DNA of 8,621 bases. Origin: CAZWCX01 sp964632945 (GTDB lineage Bacteria > Planctomycetota > MHYJ01 > WSZJ01 > CAZWCX01). The position numbers were made by a program, and so were the translations under genes. Where the stretch lies: assembly GCA_964632945.1 (NCBI GenBank), contig CAZWCX010000213.1:1-8621 (forward strand). The letters are read 5' to 3'. Below the pieces are notes generated by a model that worked only from the letters and a program-made list of their open reading frames with translations, did no database searches and was not told where the DNA came from. This document shows, piece by piece, positions 4,584 through 8,621 of this stretch (position 1 is the stretch's first letter; each line of letters opens with the position of its first letter).

Positions 4584-7500
4584 TCACTTCGCCCCGCGCC
4601 GGATCAGTGCCGACCAGCGCGGGTCGTCGTGCCAGTCCTGGAACGCGACCTCCGATCGAAGCAATTCGAAATCGCTCCAGCCGAGTTCGAGCGAGCGGTT
4701 CAGGTACTCGAAGACCAGGTCGAGCAGTCGCGCGCGTTCCCCAGCGGACACGTCCCGCTGTTCCTCGCCCCCGTCATCCCGGCCCATCGCCTGCATCGAC
4801 AGGAAGGCGGCATAGTAGTAGCTCGAGTGGGAAAGCAGGGTGCGCACGGACGGCCGGGCCAGTTGATCCTGCTTCTCCTCCGCGCTCTGGGTCTCCCACA
4901 GATCGAAACCCTCGCGAAATCGCTCCCGCGATCGGACGTAATCCTCCTTGTGAATCAACTTCTGCGCATCGGTCATGGCGTCCTTCCACGGCCTGGCGCG
5001 CCGCCGCTCCTCCGCGTCCAGTTTCAATACGGTCAGTTTCTCGACCTGCTCGCGAACCCAAGCCGCCGATTGCGGGATCCGTTCGGCGCCCCGGGTGAAG
5101 GACGCGATCGATTCCTCGAACCGGCCGAGGTTCGCCAGAACCTCTCCCAGCGGGAGATCGACTTTCCGGTTTCCCAGACGAATCGCCGCCTCGTACGCCA
5201 TGGCCGCCTGCGCCATGGGCTCCCGGGGATCGGTCCCCCGGCGATGCATCGACAACGCCAGGGCGTACCAGGCATCCCCGCGGATCGAATGGGGCCGCTC
5301 GAGATCCGGCTCGAGTTCGATGGCCTTGCCCGCATCGGCCACGGCGCGGGAAAAGTCTTCGTTCGGATCCCGATTCAGCGTTTCGAGGTGCTTCCCTTGC
5401 GCCAGCCAGAGCAGCGCTCGGTTCGTCCAGACGGCCGAGGTCGCACAGCCGGACACGATCGCCCGATCGATGTCGGCGTGGGCCCGGCGAAACGACTCGC
5501 TCGGATCCCGACCCTGACGTGACTCCCGGATTCCCACCTGGACATGCAGCAGCCCACGGGTGGCCGCGACTTCCCCGTCGCCGGGCGTCTTGTCCAGCAC
5601 GCGGTCGAAGTCCGCCCGCGCCGTCCGGTAGAACTCGGTGATCCGCGCCTCGTCCATCCCCGCAGCGCCCGCGAGGTTGATCAGGGCGATGCCGCGCTCC
5701 AACCGCGCGTCCCGGCGGTCGGGGTCCAGGCGCACGGCCTCCGTCAGATCGGTCAGGGCCTGCTGCCGGATCTCGCGCGCGGGAAGGTCGCGCGCTTCGA
5801 GCACGTGCGCGATCCACAGCCGGAGGCCTCCCCGCCGCAGCCAATGGTCCGCGTTTTCCGGCTCCTTCTCGAGGGCCGCGCCGAAGACTTGGAGAGCGGC
5901 TTCCGCAGTCGCCCGCGGGTCCGCGCCATGGCGTCGCTCCTCCTTCGCCAGGTTTTCCAGGGCCCGGGCCCAGGCCGATTGGATGCCCTTGCTCCCGGGG
6001 TTCGCCCTCGCCGCCCGCTCGAAGTTGGCCGAGGCTCGCAGGAACCATTCCCGCGCATCGTTGGCGCTCCGTTGCTCGGCCAGGGCGAATCCGTGCTCCG
6101 CGTTGGCCAAGACGACCCAGGAGTCGACCCGGTCCGGCTGCAGGGCCAGGGCTTTCTGCGCATCCTCGAGGGCCGACCGGAAAATGGGCCGGGGATCCCC
6201 GCCGGCCTTTCTTTCCAGGTCGGCGCGGTACCATCGGATCCACGAGCGAAACGCGTAGGGATCGCCCAGACCGTTCTCCAGGGTGATGACATGGTCCAGG
6301 TCGGACTCCGCGCGACGCAGTTCTTCTCGCGCATCCTCGCCGCGCTGGGCGATCTTCAGACCCAGCGCAAGGCGGGCGTACCCGCGACGTGCCCGGGAGC
6401 GTGGATCCGCCGGCCAGGCCTCGACCGCGCGGGTCCCCGCCGCCACGGCATCCTCGAACCGGCCGAGCACGTACAGGCAGAACGCCTGGATTCGCCAGGC
6501 CTCGGGGCGGTCCACCCCGTGCAGACATTCCAGGGCGGCGGCGCAAGCGTCCTCGCGGTCGCCGTGCATGGCCGCGGTCGCCTTGCCGAGCGCCAGTTCC
6601 GCCCTGCCGAAGCTCGCGTCCGTCTCGGCCACGGTGGCCATACGTTCCAGGTCCGCGAGCCCCCGCGTCCGCCATTCCGTCTGGACCGCCGACTCCGGCG
6701 GCAGGGTGTCGATGGTCACGCGATCGGCGCCCATGATCGCCGCCGGCAGCCCCCGGGATTCCGCGTATCGCTGGATCGCATACATCCCGCGCAGGTACCA
6801 AACGACCGCCGACCCCGGCGAGTGCCGGCACCCGCGATCGAATTCCGCTTCCGCTTCCTCCATGCGACCGATCATCGAGTAGACCCGGCCTCGCCAGGAG
6901 TAGGCGGGGCCGAACGCGGGATCCGCCGCCAGGAGCGCGTCGAGAACCTTCAGCGGCTGCCGGGCCAACGCCCCCCGGGCGTCGGCGGGAATCTCCATCG
7001 TCATCAGCGTCGTCTGCAGGTCGTACACGGAGGCGCCGATCTGGTCCTGGACCTGCCGCACCCGCCGCGTGGCCGCCCATTCGGCGAACCCGCTCCAGGT
7101 CAGGGCGATCGTCACCGCCACGACGGCGAGCGTGGAAATCGTCGCCGCGCGATTCCGCTTCGCGCTCCTCCATGCTCGCGCCGCACCGCCGAGGGGACGC
7201 GCCGCCACCGGTTCACCGGCAAGCCAGGCCCGAAGTTCCGCGGCGAACACTCCGGCACTCGGGTAGCGCCGTTGGGTGTTCTTCTCCAACGCCCGCAGGC
7301 AGACCGCTTCCAGTTCCGCCGGCGCTTGGGGCGAGCGGTTCCTCGGCGGTACCGGGTCCTCCGCCAGAATCGCCGCGAGCGTGTCGATCAGGGACTTTCC
7401 CGTGAAGGGGCGGCGGCCGGTCAGGATTTCGTACAGGATCACCCCCAACGCCCACACGTCGGACACGGGACCGATCTCCGCGGCCCGACCATCCGCCTGT

Positions 7501-8207
7501 TCCGGGCTCATGTACGCGGGCGTCCCCAACACCGCCCCCTGAACCGTGAGCGCATCCCGCAGGTCCCGAAACCCCTTCCCCTCTTCCAGGGCGACTTCCT
7601 TCGCCAGACCGAAGTCCATCACACGCGGATGGTCTGCCGAATCCAGGATGATGTTGACCGGCTTCAGGTCCCGATGGACGATGCCCTGCCGGTGGGCTTG
7701 CGCCACCGCCTCCGAGACCTCGGCGAGATGACCGATTTCCTCCCGCAGGCGGGCCATGCCCGGTCGCAACCCGGCCGCCTTTGCCGGTTGCGTCGCGCGC
7801 AAGTACTCGGAAAACGTCCGGCCCTCGATGTACTCCATCGCGATGAAGCAACCGCCGTCCATTTCGCCGCAGTCGTAGACTCCGACGATCCCGGGGTGTT
7901 GCAACCGCGCCGCCAGTTGCGCCTCGCGCAGGAAGCGCTTCAGATTCACCCCCCCGTCGGCGGAGTCCCCCTTGATCTTCTTGAGCGCCACGATCCGGCC
8001 GAGCTTGAGGTCTTCCGCCTTCCAGACCACGCCCATTCCGCCTTCTCCGAGCTTGGCGAGAATGCGATACCGGGACGAAGGCGCGGCGGCGGGTCCTTCC
8101 GCGGATCGGGCAGGGTCGGGACGCGGCGGAGCGGAGCCGTCCGCATCGGCGGGCGTGGAGCCCACCGGGTCGACCAGCGACTTCGTGGCGTCGTCTTCCA
8201 GCGGCAT
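4584..8207 (-). CDS. Transmembrane Hanks-type serine/threonine kinase with C-terminal TPR array
   Basis: The product is 1207 residues. A Pro/Ala/Asp-rich N-terminus (1-46) precedes a complete kinase domain at about 47-330: glycine loop GEGGMG (54-59), ATP-binding Lys76 in VALKK, catalytic HRD (178-180) with Lys182 and Asn185, DFG (198-200), and GTPAYMSPEQ (228-237). All core residues are present, so it should be active. A transmembrane helix lies at about 355-374. The rest, presumably outside the cytoplasm, is TPR-like helices, including nine extended repeats at about 623-1036. It ends with a motif common in such kinases (FEYLNRSLELGWSDF, then the DWHDDPRW region). The start is ATG 8207, because AGAGGA lies 7 nt before it; an upstream in-frame ATG at 8408 would add only Pro/Arg-rich low-complexity sequence. 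It is transcribed toward the sigma operon. The substrate and signal are unknown. Confidence 0.93.
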   Translation of the reverse strand: MPLEDDATKSLVDPVGSTPADADGSAPPRPDPARSAEGPAAAPSSRYRILAKLGEGGMGVVWKAEDLKLGRIVALKKIKGDSADGGVNLKRFLREAQLAARLQHPGIVGVYDCGEMDGGCFIAMEYIEGRTFSEYLRATQPAKAAGLRPGMARLREEIGHLAEVSEAVAQAHRQGIVHRDLKPVNIILDSADHPRVMDFGLAKEVALEEGKGFRDLRDALTVQGAVLGTPAYMSPEQADGRAAEIGPVSDVWALGVILYEILTGRRPFTGKSLIDTLAAILAEDPVPPRNRSPQAPAELEAVCLRALEKNTQRRYPSAGVFAAELRAWLAGEPVAARPLGGAARAWRSAKRNRAATISTLAVVAVTIALTWSGFAEWAATRRVRQVQDQIGASVYDLQTTLMTMEIPADARGALARQPLKVLDALLAADPAFGPAYSWRGRVYSMIGRMEEAEAEFDRGCRHSPGSAVVWYLRGMYAIQRYAESRGLPAAIMGADRVTIDTLPPESAVQTEWRTRGLADLERMATVAETDASFGRAELALGKATAAMHGDREDACAAALECLHGVDRPEAWRIQAFCLYVLGRFEDAVAAGTRAVEAWPADPRSRARRGYARLALGLKIAQRGEDAREELRRAESDLDHVITLENGLGDPYAFRSWIRWYRADLERKAGGDPRPIFRSALEDAQKALALQPDRVDSWVVLANAEHGFALAEQRSANDAREWFLRASANFERAARANPGSKGIQSAWARALENLAKEERRHGADPRATAEAALQVFGAALEKEPENADHWLRRGGLRLWIAHVLEARDLPAREIRQQALTDLTEAVRLDPDRRDARLERGIALINLAGAAGMDEARITEFYRTARADFDRVLDKTPGDGEVAATRGLLHVQVGIRESRQGRDPSESFRRAHADIDRAIVSGCATSAVWTNRALLWLAQGKHLETLNRDPNEDFSRAVADAGKAIELEPDLERPHSIRGDAWYALALSMHRRGTDPREPMAQAAMAYEAAIRLGNRKVDLPLGEVLANLGRFEESIASFTRGAERIPQSAAWVREQVEKLTVLKLDAEERRRARPWKDAMTDAQKLIHKEDYVRSRERFREGFDLWETQSAEEKQDQLARPSVRTLLSHSSYYYAAFLSMQAMGRDDGGEEQRDVSAGERARLLDLVFEYLNRSLELGWSDFELLRSEVAFQDWHDDPRWSALIRRGAK
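5100..6341 (-). repeat. Nine extended TPR-like repeats of about 46 residues (coding)
   Basis: Within the kinase protein a GxDPR-like signature recurs at residues 623, 669, 715, 761, 807, 851, 899, 945 and 991. The intervals are 46, 46, 46, 46, 44, 48, 46 and 46 residues. Each unit reads roughly GxDPRxxFxxA, then an ADxxxAIxLxP helix, then a W/R-containing helix and an LA-rich helix. The usual TPR period is 34, so each unit carries about 12 extra residues, mostly in the joining segment before the signature. The array would make a long scaffold for protein binding outside the membrane. Confidence 0.75.
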
Positions 8208-8437
8208 CCTCGAATCCTCTGCGGGAAAGAGAGGTCCGGACGCCGGGGCGGGAGGGAGAAAGGGCGGTTCCGGCGGGCGTGAGGGGAACTGTAGCAATCG
8301 ACCGGCGGCCGGGTCAAGACGGCCCGGTCGAGGGGGGCGCGCACCGAAGCGGCGGGGACGCAAGCGGCTCCCGAGATCCCACGGAGGCGGGCGGGGGCAG
8401 CGCGACAACCCCGGTGACGGCTTCGAACGCCGGCCAG
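8208..8437. other. Upstream region of the kinase gene
   Basis: The 230 bp between the kinase start and the terminal inverted repeat contain no convincing gene. The kinase frame stays open through it to 8408, but that translation is Pro/Arg-rich and looks noncoding. The kinase promoter is expected here; I could not identify clear boxes. Confidence 0.4.
8215..8220 (-). promoter_or_regulatory. Ribosome binding site deciding the kinase start
   Basis: On the minus strand AGAGGA ends 7 nt before the ATG at 8207. This supports the shorter kinase (1207 residues) over the 67-residue longer reading from 8408. Confidence 0.6.
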
Positions 8438-8614
8438 CCGGGCTAGTGGGGCTTCAACCTTGATTTCCCAGGTTGGTCCGGTCGCTTTTCGCGCCGGGCT
8501 TCGTTGCTCGTCGTCGGCGATGCACGGGGCATCGCCTCCTCCGCGCGCCTCGCCGGGCGCGAAAATCGCCTCGGCCGAACCCAGGATCTCAAGATTGAAG
8601 ACCCACTAGCCCGG
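8438..8614. repeat. 177-bp imperfect inverted repeat (possible MITE-like or palindromic element)
   Basis: Left and right halves are largely reverse complements about a centre near 8526. The outer 13 bp are perfect: CCGGGCTAGTGGG (8438-8450) with CCCACTAGCCCGG (8602-8614). Further inside, CTTCAA (8452-8457) pairs with TTGAAG (8595-8600), CTTGA (8459-8463) with TCAAG (8589-8593), and TTTTCGCGCC (8486-8495) with GGCGCGAAAA (8556-8565). At the centre, GGCGATGC (8516-8523) pairs with GCATCGCC (8529-8536) around ACGGG. Arms are about 85 nt with scattered mismatches and about one gap. It codes for nothing obvious. It could be a nonautonomous mobile element, a dispersed palindromic repeat, or a large bidirectional terminator. 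The window ends 7 bp beyond it. Confidence 0.7.
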
Positions 8615-8621
8615 ATTATTC

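Noticed and set aside
5544..8282. A 912-codon open frame on the plus strand.
   Set aside because: It is antisense to the kinase gene, which has all catalytic motifs and a regular repeat structure. The plus-strand translation lacks domains.
8208..8408. A 67-residue N-terminal extension of the kinase from ATG 8408.
   Set aside because: The added residues are Pro/Arg-rich low complexity, while ATG 8207 has a well-spaced AGAGGA.
1..8621. tRNA genes, CRISPR arrays, insertion-sequence transposases, defence genes.
   Set aside because: I saw no clear tRNA T-arm context, no regular spacer-repeat array and no transposase or nuclease motifs in the supported genes.

Overview
The window is very GC-rich DNA, most likely from a member of the Planctomycetota or a close relative. 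This assignment is inferred from gene content: a Hanks-type kinase fused to TPRs, an ECF sigma factor gene coupled to a small membrane protein, ExbD-like domains joined to a glutamine-amidotransferase-like domain, and a thioredoxin/PDZ protein. I found no marker gene that settles the phylum. Five protein genes can be supported, and all five end in TGA.

Layout: (1) Positions 1-952 hold no convincing intact gene, only strong GC-rich inverted repeats and, at the left edge on the minus strand, a signal-peptide-like reading interrupted by TAA. (2) 953-2212 (+) is a secreted thioredoxin-like protein with a CxxCH motif and two PDZ domains. Its frame is interrupted by two TGA codons, exactly where the first two cysteines of a CxxCxxC redox motif would be, giving UxxUxxC. 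Two short hairpins follow at distances expected of bacterial SECIS elements, so this is probably a two-selenocysteine selenoprotein that ordinary ORF calling would split. (3) 2330-4431 (+) is a tightly overlapping three-gene unit: an ECF sigma factor, a one-TM putative anti-sigma protein without a zinc site, and an exported protein with two ExbD-like domains plus an amidotransferase-like domain. (4) 4584-8207 (-) converges on that unit and encodes a 1207-residue transmembrane Ser/Thr kinase. Its C-terminal half contains an extended TPR array with a 46-residue period. (5) 8438-8614 is a 177-bp imperfect inverted repeat, possibly a MITE-like or other mobile palindromic element.

How the genes may work together (inference): most products look like cell-envelope or signalling proteins. 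The sigma/anti-sigma/ExbD-amidotransferase trio looks like an envelope-sensing unit, the kinase is a second membrane sensor, and the predicted selenoprotein is an exported redox protein. The main result is the predicted UxxUxxC selenoprotein. The selA/selB/selC/selD genes it would need are not in the window and must be sought elsewhere in the genome.
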